Shown one piece after another: positions 35,339-43,395 of a stretch of DNA of 54,254 nt. The stretch is from the NCBI GenBank assembly GCA_009842675.1, contig VYEX01000034.1, positions 41,066 to 95,319 on the forward strand, read 5' to 3'. Position 1 is the stretch's first letter. Every line of letters starts with the position of its first letter. Origin of the DNA: Acidimicrobiia bacterium. GTDB lineage: Bacteria > Actinomycetota > Acidimicrobiia > Acidimicrobiales > Bin134. A model generated the notes under the pieces. That model saw only the letters and a list, made by a program, of their open reading frames with translations. It was not told where the DNA came from and ran no database searches. A program made the translations under genes and the position numbers.

Positions 35339-35539
35339 CTAGACCGATTCGAACTGCAATGCTGAGAGGTCTAGATCGGCTGATCGCATCGAAAGACGGA
35401 GCATTTCAATACCAACGACCTCTTGGGCCTCATTGAAGTCCAATACCACTCCGGGAACTACCTCAATTGATTCGACTATGGCCGAGTCATCCAGGCGGAG
35501 ATGCAGGGCATCAGCTTCCTTGTCAACCTGAAGTCTCAT
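35339..35539 (-). CDS. DUF2283 family protein
   Basis: 66 residues matching DUF2283: MRLQVDKEADALHLRLDD, VVPGVVLDFNEAQEVVGIEML. These small proteins commonly sit directly after DUF4258 genes, with a suspected toxin-antitoxin-like role. Its ATG overlaps the stop of the interrupted DUF4258 gene (ATGA), as expected for such a pair. Confidence 0.8.
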   Translation of the reverse strand: MRLQVDKEADALHLRLDDSAIVESIEVVPGVVLDFNEAQEVVGIEMLRLSMRSADLDLSALQFESV

Positions 35540-35787
35540 AGCTCGCCTCGCATTGACCGATCAAAAAACGCACTCACTACGCGCCAAGGGTCTGCATCCG
35601 TATTCACGGCTACACGTAAGACTCTACCATCGCGTTCGGGAACCCGAATATAGAACCGCTCCACGGACTCATCGTGGGGGTGTCGTGTCCGCCTCTACGG
35701 CGTAGCCACAGCTCGCTCCACCCACTCCGAGGAGATATTCCGCTCCTCCATGACGTGCCGAGCATGCAGGGTATAAGTCAAGAGCAT
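35536..35787 (-). pseudogene. DUF4258 gene interrupted by one in-frame TAG
   Basis: Reading from the ATG at 35787 gives MLLTYTLHARHVMEERNISS to P30, then TAG (35695-35697). The same frame continues without another stop for 53 codons (HDESVERFYIRVPERDGRVL, VNTDADPWRVVSAFFDRS) to the TGA overlapping the DUF2283 gene. Both halves fit DUF4258 (HARxxMxER near the start, then the FYIRVPE and RVLRVAV strands). A single nonsense mutation, a sequencing error or amber readthrough would all explain it. Confidence 0.75.
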
Positions 35788-35811
35788 CGGATTCTGAAAT
35801 ATCCTCTGGAG

Positions 35812-35830
35812 AGCTAGCGCAGGTAGGCGT
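35812..35830. repeat. 19-bp direct repeat, copy B
   Basis: The same 19 bases as at 35310. This copy encodes the last residues and the stop of the SDR gene (AYLR, stop). Together the copies bracket 483 bases holding the DUF4258/DUF2283 pair. Confidence 0.85.
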
Positions 35831-36569
35831 CCCCGCCGTCGATGTTGATGGTGGTGCCGGTGATGTAGCTGGCGGTGTCGCTGCAAAGGAAAGCGACCAC
35901 CCGGCCAATGTCGACCTCGGCGTCGCCCACCCGCTTGAGGGCGAAGCGTTCTTGTAGGGCGGCGAAGCCGTCGGGGTTGAATCCCTTCCAGTCCTCCATG
36001 GCCGGCGACATGGCCACCGGCATCAAGGTGATGGCCCGGATGCCGTCGGCGCCCCACTCCATGGCCGCGGCCCGGGTGATCGACTGGATGGCCGACTTCA
36101 CGCCGGCATACACCCCCATGCCGCTGGGATCGGTCTTGAGGCTCGAGCCCGAACCCTGATTGATGATCACCCCGCCGTCCTTGAGGTACGGATGGCACAG
36201 CCGCATGAACCGGATGGAGGCCAGCGGGCCCGACGTCCACGCCGCCATGCAGGCCTCGTCGGACACGTCCAGCAAGTGCCCGTGGGGCACCTGCTGGGCG
36301 TTGTTCACCAGGATGTCGATGGTGCCGAAGTGCTCCACGGTTCGGTCCACGCAAGCCTGAATGTCGTCGGGCTCGTTCACGTCGCACACCAGCGCCAGCG
36401 CCGAACCGCCCCGCTCGGTTATCTCGGCCGCTACCGCCTGCACTTTCGACTCGGTGCGAGCCGCTACCGTGACTCCGGCCCCCTCGGCTGCCAGCGCCAA
36501 GGCGATACCCCGACCCACTCCCTGGCCCCCGCCGGTCACGATGGCCGTCTTTCCGTCAAGCATTCCCAT
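35814..36569 (-). CDS. SDR family oxidoreductase
   Basis: About 251 residues. Cofactor motif TGGGQGVGRG, NNAQQ in place of the usual NNAG, the Ser of NQGSGSSL, then YAGVKSA (YxxxK) and the C-terminal INIDGGDAYLR. The ATG at 36569 or 36563 is the start. TAGTGT eight bases before the first suggests a leaderless message. Substrate unknown. Its stop codon lies in the 19-bp direct repeat. Confidence 0.88.
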   Translation of the reverse strand: MGMLDGKTAIVTGGGQGVGRGIALALAAEGAGVTVAARTESKVQAVAAEITERGGSALALVCDVNEPDDIQACVDRTVEHFGTIDILVNNAQQVPHGHLLDVSDEACMAAWTSGPLASIRFMRLCHPYLKDGGVIINQGSGSSLKTDPSGMGVYAGVKSAIQSITRAAAMEWGADGIRAITLMPVAMSPAMEDWKGFNPDGFAALQERFALKRVGDAEVDIGRVVAFLCSDTASYITGTTINIDGGDAYLR

Positions 36570-36623
36570 GGCGTCGAACACTATCCCGGCGAGTCGGGCA
36601 AACCACGGGCGACCAGCGATGAG

Positions 36624-36714
36624 CGGAGAGGGTGGGATTCGAACCCACGAACCACCTTGCGGCAGTTACTTCCTTAGCAGGGAAGCGCCTTCAACCGGAC
36701 TCGGCCACCTCTCC
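36624..36714 (-). tRNA. tRNA-Ser (anticodon GCU)
   Basis: Acceptor stem GGAGAGG/CCTCTCC, A-box GTGGCCGAGTCCGG, anticodon loop CTGCTAA, a long variable arm typical of class II tRNA and the T-loop GGTTCGAATCC. CCA is not encoded. Confidence 0.95.
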
Positions 36715-36788
36715 AGGCCCTCCCACCCTAGCGTCCTTCCTTTGACCTGGCCTCACGGATTGCAGGGCAAACCCCTACCATCCGATGC

Positions 36789-37433
36789 ATGACACCCTTC
36801 GACACCGACAACACCGATCGGCTGCTGGCCACCACTCGCTCGGTGAGGCGGCGGTTGGACTTCGACCGGCCGGTGGATCCCGACATCTTGCGGGAGTGCG
36901 TGCGACTGGCCGCGTACGCACCCAACGCCTCCAACGCCCAAGACTGGCGCTGGGTGATCGTGACCGATCCCGAGCTCCGGGCGGCCATCGCCGATCACTA
37001 TCTGGCGGGCATCGTCCCACCAATGCAGGAGAACTTGGACCGGCGGCGGGCCGCCGGGGATTCCGCCGGAGTCCGCCACTCCGAGGCGGTGCTGTATCTG
37101 GCCGAGCGCTTCCACGAGGTGCCCGCATTGGTCATCCCCTGTATCCGAGGTCAGCTCGATCCCGACCTGGATTTCGCCTGGACGGCCAGCCTGTTCGGCT
37201 CCATCCTGCCCGCGGTGTGGAGCTTCCAGCTCGCCCTCCACAGCCGGGGCCTGGCCTCCACCTTCACCACCGCCCACCTGCTGGCCGCTGGCGAGGTGGC
37301 CGAGTTGCTGGCCATCCCCGACGACTATCTCCAAATGTGTCTCATACCGGTGGCCTACCTGCAAGGCGACGACCTCAAACCCCCCGCCCGCAGGGATCCC
37401 GACGAGATCATCGCCTGGAACTCTTGGGCGTAA
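36789..37433 (+). CDS. Nitroreductase family protein
   Basis: 214 residues of the FMN-dependent nitroreductase fold: TTRSVRRRLDFDRPV near the start, LAAYAPNASNAQDWRWVIVTD, and LPAVWSFQLALHSRGLASTFTT. The family reduces nitro groups, flavins, quinones or halogenated phenols; the substrate is unknown. TACCAT lies seven bases before the ATG and there is no Shine-Dalgarno site, so it is likely leaderless. It sits between two opposite tRNA-Ser genes. Confidence 0.87.
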   Translation: MTPFDTDNTDRLLATTRSVRRRLDFDRPVDPDILRECVRLAAYAPNASNAQDWRWVIVTDPELRAAIADHYLAGIVPPMQENLDRRRAAGDSAGVRHSEAVLYLAERFHEVPALVIPCIRGQLDPDLDFAWTASLFGSILPAVWSFQLALHSRGLASTFTTAHLLAAGEVAELLAIPDDYLQMCLIPVAYLQGDDLKPPARRDPDEIIAWNSWA

Positions 37434-37476
37434 TCCACCTCTTCAGCGCTGCTCTCAGACAAGTAATCTCCCCCTC

Positions 37477-37563
37477 GGAGGGATGGCAGAGCGGACGATT
37501 GCAACGGCCTTGAAAGCCGTAGGGCCTTCCGGGGTCCCGGGGGTTCGAATCCCCCTCCCTCCG
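37477..37563 (+). tRNA. tRNA-Ser (anticodon UGA)
   Basis: Acceptor GGAGGGA/TCCCTCC, anticodon loop CTTGAAA, a long variable arm and the T-loop GGTTCGAATCC. CCA is not encoded. Confidence 0.95.
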
Positions 37564-37580
37564 CTCAGAGAGGATCGCCA

Positions 37581-38699
37581 ATGACGCTGCGGAACCTTTG
37601 GCGTAACTCTCTGGCCGTTATCCTGCTCCTCGGGCTGTTCGCCGCGGCCTGCGGCAACGACGACGGACCGGCGGCGGCTCAAGGGGTGTCCATAACGCCT
37701 GGCGAGGGTGTCATCGTGACGATGGCCCGAGGGGATTTCAGCACGGGCTACATGCAGGCCGCGATCTACCACCACCTGCTCGAGGAGCTCGGCTACGACG
37801 TCAGCGAGCCCACCCACCTCGAGCTGTCGCCGGCGACCGCGTATCTGGGGATGGCCGAAGGGACTGTGGATTTCTGGGCGAACTCGTGGTTTTCGAACCA
37901 CGATCCATTCATGGTGCTCGAGCTGCCCGACGGTTCGCTGGTCCAAGACCATGTGTCGGTAGTGGGCGAGGAGATGCTCGGCGGCGGCCTTGAGGGGCTC
38001 ACTACCAATAAATCGCTTGTCGACGAACACGGCATCGAAACGTTCGACCAGATCGTCAACGACGAAGTCTTATTCGAGCTGTACGAGTCGGCCGACACGA
38101 ACCCCGGCGACGGCGTCCTCCAGATCTTCGGCTGCGTTTTGGGCTGGGGCTGCCGCCTGGTGCTAGACGAAACTTTGGAGCTAGCCGGCTACGGCGGGCG
38201 AGTGGAACAGGTCGAGGTCGCTGGCTATGACCCGGTGTTCGCCGAGATTTTGTCGCGGGCCGAGGACGGCACACCGTTCATTTCCTACATTTGGATGCCC
38301 AGTGGGTACATCGCCAGGCTCATTCCAGGGGTGAACATAATGTGGCTGGCCCATGACGCCGACAAGGTGCACGACGGATCGACCGGCAACCCGGGTTTCG
38401 CTGTGACCGGCCCGGCTGCGCTCGGCCCCCACGTGTGCACCAACGACCCGTGCTATCTGTTCCGCAACCCAGCCGACATCGTTGTCACGGCCAACAACGA
38501 CTTCTTGGCCGACAATCCGGCGGCGGCAAAACTCTTGGAGCTGGTGAAGATCGACGTGGTCGACGTCGCCTTGCAGAATTTGCTCTACGACAGCGGGGAG
38601 GACACCACCGACGATGTGAACCGCCACGCCGCCGAATGGGTCGCCGCCCACCGCGGCGACGTCGACGAATGGCTCGCACAAGCCCGTGCAGCCACATGA
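37581..38699 (+). CDS. Glycine betaine/proline-type ABC substrate-binding lipoprotein
   Basis: 372 residues with a lipoprotein signal (LLGLFAAACGND; lipobox Cys22) and an OpuAC/ProX-type binding domain: MARGDFSTGYMQAAIYHHLLEELGY, DFWANSWFSNHDP, SYIWMPSGYIARLIPG and WLAHDADKV. The aromatic residues would cage a quaternary amine. No permease or ATPase is nearby, so it depends on a transporter elsewhere or acts as an orphan receptor. It starts 17 bases after the tRNA-Ser. Confidence 0.88.
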   Translation: MTLRNLWRNSLAVILLLGLFAAACGNDDGPAAAQGVSITPGEGVIVTMARGDFSTGYMQAAIYHHLLEELGYDVSEPTHLELSPATAYLGMAEGTVDFWANSWFSNHDPFMVLELPDGSLVQDHVSVVGEEMLGGGLEGLTTNKSLVDEHGIETFDQIVNDEVLFELYESADTNPGDGVLQIFGCVLGWGCRLVLDETLELAGYGGRVEQVEVAGYDPVFAEILSRAEDGTPFISYIWMPSGYIARLIPGVNIMWLAHDADKVHDGSTGNPGFAVTGPAALGPHVCTNDPCYLFRNPADIVVTANNDFLADNPAAAKLLELVKIDVVDVALQNLLYDSGEDTTDDVNRHAAEWVAAHRGDVDEWLAQARAAT

Positions 38700-38790
38700 C
38701 CGGCAATACGGCCTGAGCGGTCTTCAGAGGGGCGGCTCGGCCTGTGGCTGGCCCTGTTGGGGAGGCAGCGTGCGGCAAGCGACTGAGGTT

Positions 38791-39753
38791 TTACACGCCG
38801 CCTACTGGTGCGTTCCCGGTCAGGTTGAAGGCGTAGACGTCGCCGTCTGTGTAGTCGCTGATCCACACGGTTGTGCCGTCGGACCAGATGCCGTGGGGTG
38901 TGACGTGTGTCTGAGCGCCCAGAGGTCGCGTTGGGCTCGGCGGTATGGTGATGGAAATCACTGCACTGAACGTCTTGGCGGAGTCGTAGGCGCCGGTGGC
39001 CAGGGTGTAGGCGTACACGCTGCGGTCTCCGTCGGTAACCCACATGGTGGTGCCGTTGGACCACAGTCCGCCGGGCAGGGCGTTGCCGTCGGAAAGCGCC
39101 GAGTCGCCGCCGTCGAAGAGGTTGAACTCCTTGGTGCTGTCGTTGGTACCAGTGTCCAGCGTGTACGCGTACACCTTCTTGTCCACGGTGTCGGCTGTGT
39201 AGATGGTCGTGCCGTCTGACCACAGGCCCATCGGGTCGTCGTTCTGCGCTTGGAGCGTGATGTCCTTGCTGGAGTCGCGGGCCCAGTCGCTCAACGTGTA
39301 GGCGAATATCTTGTTGCGGCCTGATATCGGTGCGCCGTCTGGAGCGGTATCGTCCCGGAGCAACCAGGCGGTGGTGCCGTTCGACCACAGGCCGGACCGG
39401 TCTACCCCGGGGTCATTGAAGGCATTACCGCTGAGGGTTCTGCCGAATTGGGTGCCTGAGGTCAGGTCATACGAATAGCGGCTGCTCGCTTCAACCCAGC
39501 CGCCATCGTCAAGCAAAAAGGTGTGTCCCAGGACCCACAGCTTTTCGCCGAGTCCGGCGTCGTCGACGGTGCCCCACAGGCTCAGGGAACTGTCCAGGTT
39601 GACGGTGATGTCTTTGGAAGGAGTGCGCCCGAACTGCTCGGTCGAATCCCCTGAATTCACCCCTTGGGCCGCGGCCGGAACAAAGCTGGTCGCCGCCGCC
39701 AGTAGTGCCATTACGGCAACGAGAACTGCCCAGCGCGGAAGAAGTCTTGTCAT
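38791..39753 (-). CDS. Secreted propeller-like repeat protein
   Basis: 320 residues with a signal peptide (VMALLAAATSFVPAAAQG). At least five repeats of about 50 residues share GLWSNGTTxWVxD, then a KVYAYTL-type strand, then TxxxDSxKxFxL. The repeat fits a beta-propeller, but neither ligand nor function can be read. TATTCT lies seven bases before the ATG, suggesting a leaderless message. It lies downstream of the Cache-domain lipoprotein gene. Confidence 0.8.
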   Translation of the reverse strand: MTRLLPRWAVLVAVMALLAAATSFVPAAAQGVNSGDSTEQFGRTPSKDITVNLDSSLSLWGTVDDAGLGEKLWVLGHTFLLDDGGWVEASSRYSYDLTSGTQFGRTLSGNAFNDPGVDRSGLWSNGTTAWLLRDDTAPDGAPISGRNKIFAYTLSDWARDSSKDITLQAQNDDPMGLWSDGTTIYTADTVDKKVYAYTLDTGTNDSTKEFNLFDGGDSALSDGNALPGGLWSNGTTMWVTDGDRSVYAYTLATGAYDSAKTFSAVISITIPPSPTRPLGAQTHVTPHGIWSDGTTVWISDYTDGDVYAFNLTGNAPVGGV

Positions 39754-39762
39754 ACCCTAGAG

Positions 39763-39781
39763 AATAGTCGTTGTTACTACA
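39763..39781 (-). promoter_or_regulatory. Promoter motif shared with 41727-41745
   Basis: On the minus strand TGTAGTAACAACGACTATT matches the site at 41727 at 14 of 19 positions (TGTAGTNACNACNACNATN). It overlaps the -10 box TATTCT of the propeller-like gene. Confidence 0.4.
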
Positions 39782-39811
39782 ATTACACAACGAACACCCA
39801 GGTCCGTGTAC

Positions 39812-40768
39812 TTATGGGGTGCCGTTGGGGGTGTACCAGCCGCCGCCGATCAGGGTTCCGTCGACGTCCACGAGCCAGACGCGCATCGTGTCGGGGCCGC
39901 CGGCACCGGGGTCGTTGTCTTCGGCGGTGATCCACGTGCCCTCAGGCGTCGCCTTGCTCACCGCCGGCCCCAGCAGATCCTCAATGGCGGTACCGATGAT
40001 TGCAGGATCGATGTGGGAGACAATCTCGCCATCGTCGGCAGCGATGATCCCCGTGAAGTAGCCGTCGACCGTGTCGGTGCTGTTGTAATACCTCACCGCC
40101 GTCTCCAGTCCCGCCGAGATGCCCTGGGGGTTGTTGTAGAAGGCCAGAGTCGCCTCGAGCCCGCCGGAGCGGTAATGCTTTGCGGCCTCGGCGATGAGCT
40201 CGGGCAGGAATTCCTCCGCGCTGATGTACCAGCCAGAGCCGAACAACAGGCCATCGTGGCGGACCACCCAGGCGTTCTTCAGCTCGAAGGCAAGTTCCGC
40301 AGTGTCGTCCAGCACCCCTTCGGCGGGATTCGTGAACACGTAGGGAACCCACTTGCCGTTGTGGTCGGCCGACATCATCTCGGGCCCAAACTCGTATCCG
40401 TTGATGTCGGTGCCGATCCACCCGTGGAGGCTCTGGCCCACTCGCTCGGGCTGGTAGTGGGCCAACAACGCGCCGTCGCCGTCGATTATGAACACATACC
40501 ACTGGCCGTCGATGCTGGCGGGGTCGCTGTAGTGGGCCACCGCGGCGTCGAGTCCCGAGGACTCGTACATGTCGATGGCAGCCTGCACCACCTGCTGGGT
40601 GTACTCGGCCGGATCGGGTCCTGGCTCAACGCCGGCAGCGTCTGCCAACCCGACATCATCTGGTGCGGCATCGTCGTTGCTGCACCCGTGCACCACCAAA
40701 GCGGCAACGACCAGCACCAGCAGCCAGCGGTACACAAGACGGATCGCGCAGGGTTTGACCAACTTCAT
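39812..40768 (-). CDS. Lipoprotein with two Cache-like sensor domains
   Basis: 318 residues with a lipobox (ALVVHGCSND, Cys29). Two related units follow, each starting with a helix (AIDMYESSGLDAAVAHYSDP, then AAKHYRSGGLEATLAFYNNP), then a strand pair such as VFIIDGDGALLAHYQPERVG or GIIAADDGEIVSHIDPAIIG and a FGSGWY or GGGWY ending. This is the small-molecule-binding Cache fold of sensors, here without a signalling domain, so it may present a ligand to a partner. GGAGGAG precedes the ATG. It is in an operon with the gene upstream. Confidence 0.8.
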   Translation of the reverse strand: MKLVKPCAIRLVYRWLLVLVVAALVVHGCSNDDAAPDDVGLADAAGVEPGPDPAEYTQQVVQAAIDMYESSGLDAAVAHYSDPASIDGQWYVFIIDGDGALLAHYQPERVGQSLHGWIGTDINGYEFGPEMMSADHNGKWVPYVFTNPAEGVLDDTAELAFELKNAWVVRHDGLLFGSGWYISAEEFLPELIAEAAKHYRSGGLEATLAFYNNPQGISAGLETAVRYYNSTDTVDGYFTGIIAADDGEIVSHIDPAIIGTAIEDLLGPAVSKATPEGTWITAEDNDPGAGGPDTMRVWLVDVDGTLIGGGWYTPNGTP

Positions 40769-40810
40769 GGACTCGTATCTCCTCCGATATAGCGGCGTTC
40801 AGGGGGTCTG

Positions 40811-41677
40811 CTAGTCGTCGAGGTCGCCTCTGGTGATTGCCACCCAACCGCAATCAGAACAAGGGACCCGGAATCCCCAGGTCCATCGCATATAGCTCCA
40901 GTAGCTCCAGCCCACCCGGTTCTTGACCGTGACCGCCATCTCTACGCCGACTCCCCGTCTTTTGAAGTTGTAGAAGTCGGATACGCTGGATGCCGTCCCC
41001 GGCTTGCCTCCGTCGGGGCTCCAGGCGGAGGAGGGTCCGCCCTCGAGCAGCTGCCAATCCGACCAGTTGGCGTTGATGTTCCAGGTCTTGCCCCCAGTGC
41101 GGGTGCGGTACCACACCTGGTAGTCCGTCTGGCAGTAGGCCAGATCCCACTTGGCGGTCAACTCGACCAAATTGGTGTCTGTGTTGAGCACGTTGACTGT
41201 CCCGCTGTGGGTGGTGTCCAGGTTCGGCCTGGCCGGATACCGGCGCGCCGTTATGATCGACCACGCCTTCGACCACGGGCCTGAAGTGCCGTTTTCGTAA
41301 TTGGCGCGAACCCGGAAGTTCCAGTCGGTGCATGCGGGCTGCGAGCCGGTGAACTCCCAGACCTTCGGGTCCACGGAGGTGCCCACCGACCCCAATGCCG
41401 ACCAAGAACCCCAGTTGTTGTCAGTACGGCTCTGCCACTCAACGGTGTAGTCGACGATGTCGCTGCGGCCCGTCGTCGGCCTCTCCCACCTGAGGTAGTC
41501 GCCCGGCTGCACACCCTGACGCCAGTTCCACATGTAGAGCTTCAATTCGGTCACCTTGCCGGTATTGCTCTGCGCGCTGGCCACAGTCGGTGGCAACAAT
41601 GTGGCAAACAGAGCCAACACACACGCCACCGCCACCAGATACCTGCCGCGGGCGCGCCCTGTCGTAGGTGCCTTCAT
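40811..41677 (-). CDS. Exported fibronectin-like domain protein
   Basis: 288 residues with a signal peptide (YLVAVACVLALFATLLPPTVASAQ). The body has two FN3-like sandwiches rich in Trp (DYTVEWQSRTDNNWGSWSAL, CTDWNFRVRANYENGTSGPW, YQVWYRTRTGGKTW) and ends with a Cys pair (VPCSDCGW). The ATG at 41677 has GGGAGGC four bases upstream. First gene of the minus-strand run toward 38791. Confidence 0.8.
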   Translation of the reverse strand: MKAPTTGRARGRYLVAVACVLALFATLLPPTVASAQSNTGKVTELKLYMWNWRQGVQPGDYLRWERPTTGRSDIVDYTVEWQSRTDNNWGSWSALGSVGTSVDPKVWEFTGSQPACTDWNFRVRANYENGTSGPWSKAWSIITARRYPARPNLDTTHSGTVNVLNTDTNLVELTAKWDLAYCQTDYQVWYRTRTGGKTWNINANWSDWQLLEGGPSSAWSPDGGKPGTASSVSDFYNFKRRGVGVEMAVTVKNRVGWSYWSYMRWTWGFRVPCSDCGWVAITRGDLDD

Positions 41678-41726
41678 TGTGCCTCCCAATCATTGGAGCT
41701 CGTGCTACTAACAGCCGGAGAGCATA

Positions 41727-41745
41727 TATCGTAGTAGTGACTACA
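41727..41745 (-). promoter_or_regulatory. Promoter motif shared with 39763-39781
   Basis: On the minus strand TGTAGTCACTACTACGATA, overlapping the -10 candidate TACGAT of the fibronectin-like gene. It shares 14 of 19 bases with the site before the propeller-like gene. Confidence 0.4.
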
Positions 41746-41870
41746 TTTCCAATAGGGGATGCTCCGGCCCATTGATTCGGACAGGAAAAACGCGCTCGGC
41801 AGGCCTCTAGATACCGGGAGTCATGGCAACAAAGGCGTAGGTGTCGGTCCCGGTGTTGCCGCCGGGATCC

Positions 41871-42524
41871 TCAGTCGCTGGAGGAATCGGCTCCTCCGGC
41901 ACGCGGGCCGATGGAAGTTACGAATCGGGCCAGCAGCTCATTCCAATCGTCGGCTGAGGGCTGCCCTCCCCGACGGGGTGCCGCGGCTGCGGCCAGTCGC
42001 ACTCCGAGGCTGAGCGACTGGCATGCAAACACGATCGCCTCGGTGCTCAGCGCCGGATCTACTTCCCCTGCGGCCTTGCCCTCTTCGATCATGCCGGCGA
42101 TCACGGCTGCCTCTTCGTCGAGCGATCTCGCCACACCTTCGATCATCTCGTCATCGCGTCGTGCGATGACGCAGGCTTCGAGCAGGAGGTTGCCCGCCTC
42201 GTTGTCGCTGGTCGCGGCCAACGCACTGCCCATGGCTGCGAGTTTCTCAAGCGTCGACAAATCGGAGCGGCCTGCCACTTTCTCAGTGCCCCTTGACGCC
42301 CGATTTTCGACCGCGGCCAGGAACAACTCTTGTTTGGTCAGCCATCGGGAGTAGACAGCCCCTGTTGTCAGCCCGCATCGCCGTGCGATGTGGGCGACTC
42401 GAGCGCCTTCGAAGCCGCTCTCGCCAAAGACACTTGCGGCAGCATCCAAGAGGCGCTCGGTTGATTCCTCAGCACTGCTCCCTCTACCTGGAGATCGGGA
42501 GTGGGACGCTGGCGTGGACGGCAT
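41871..42524 (-). CDS. TetR family transcriptional regulator
   Basis: 217 residues. The helix-turn-helix is STERLLDAAASVFGESGFEGARVAHIARRCGLTTGAVYSRWLTKQELFLAAV. The C-terminus has VDPALSTEAIVFACQSLSLG, a ligand domain related to the other TetRs here. The ATG at 42524 is chosen because the 72 residues upstream fall in the divergent promoter region. It is divergent from another TetR gene. Confidence 0.88.
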   Translation of the reverse strand: MPSTPASHSRSPGRGSSAEESTERLLDAAASVFGESGFEGARVAHIARRCGLTTGAVYSRWLTKQELFLAAVENRASRGTEKVAGRSDLSTLEKLAAMGSALAATSDNEAGNLLLEACVIARRDDEMIEGVARSLDEEAAVIAGMIEEGKAAGEVDPALSTEAIVFACQSLSLGVRLAAAAAPRRGGQPSADDWNELLARFVTSIGPRAGGADSSSD

Positions 42525-42592
42525 GGCAAATCCACGATAGCCGCAACCGGCCCGCGTTCTGTCCTGCGGGCGCCAGAATTCCAAATAATAGC

Positions 42593-42662
42593 ACAAACTA
42601 CAAGCCGATACAAATTGCCTGCAAGTTCGGTCGGCTCTGGGCTTATACATCGGATAGTTTGT
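42593..42662. repeat. Inverted sites between divergent TetR genes
   Basis: ACAAACTA (42593-42600) with CCGAT (42605-42609) is mirrored by ATCGG (42649-42653) with TAGTTTGT (42655-42662). Probably two binding sites for one or both adjacent TetR proteins. Confidence 0.55.
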
Positions 42663-42696
42663 ACTCCTATGAGCCTTCTGCTCTAAGGGGGTGAGC

Positions 42697-43317
42697 GTGA
42701 CCGGCGATGACACGCGGCGCAGGGATTCGGATGAAACCACAACGCGGTTGTTGGATGCTGCGGCTGAGGTGTTTGTAGAGCGCGGCTATGACAGGTCCGT
42801 GATCGCCGACATCGCGCGCCGCGCCGGGGTGACCACCGGCGCGGTGTTCAGTCGATGGGCCAATAAGAGCGAGTTGATGGCTGCGGCCGCCGACCACATC
42901 TTCGACCAGATTCTGCCCGACCAGAGGATCAAACAGCTGGGGATCGACGAGTGGCCGGTGATTGACATCTTTTCGGCGTGGGCCGCCAACATCCTGTCCG
43001 GCGACGACACCCAAGACGTGATGGTGCAGGTGTTCGCTAGCGCCCGCAACAACGACGCGGTGCAAGAGCGCCTCCGGTGGTTCCTCGACGAGCAGGCCCA
43101 CCAAATTGGCCGCATCGTCGATCGGGGCCGAGGCGAGGCGGGCTTCGACCCCGGTTACAGCACCGCCGCCGTCGCCTTGCTGATCCAGGCCGTCGGCGTC
43201 GGCACACATCTGCTTCTTTCCGCCAGCCGGGACGACCAACACCTGCCTACCGACTCGGATTGGGAAGCTCTCATCAGAAGCCTCTTTCACAGCCTGGCCA
43301 CACCACCCACCCAATAG
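42697..43317 (+). CDS. TetR family transcriptional regulator
   Basis: 206 residues. The helix-turn-helix is TTRLLDAAAEVFVERGYDRSVIADIARRAGVTTGAVFSRWANKSELMAAA. The C-terminal half resembles the TetR at 25943 (DVMVQVFASARNND against EVLTQVFGSARNNP). The GTG at 42697 has AAGGGGG at good spacing; a GTG two codons earlier is an alternative. The CoA-transferase genes follow on the same strand and are the likely targets. Confidence 0.88.
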   Translation: MTGDDTRRRDSDETTTRLLDAAAEVFVERGYDRSVIADIARRAGVTTGAVFSRWANKSELMAAAADHIFDQILPDQRIKQLGIDEWPVIDIFSAWAANILSGDDTQDVMVQVFASARNNDAVQERLRWFLDEQAHQIGRIVDRGRGEAGFDPGYSTAAVALLIQAVGVGTHLLLSASRDDQHLPTDSDWEALIRSLFHSLATPPTQ

Positions 43318-43395
43318 CACCTCACCAAAATAGAAGGACTCCAGCCGGGGCGAGCCAGATGGGCCGCCGATGATTGTGATTGTTATTTTAATGAA

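Noticed and set aside
36624..37563. The two tRNA-Ser genes as ends of an integrated element
   Set aside because: They are in opposite orientations with different anticodons, and I found no repeat of either 3' end nearby.
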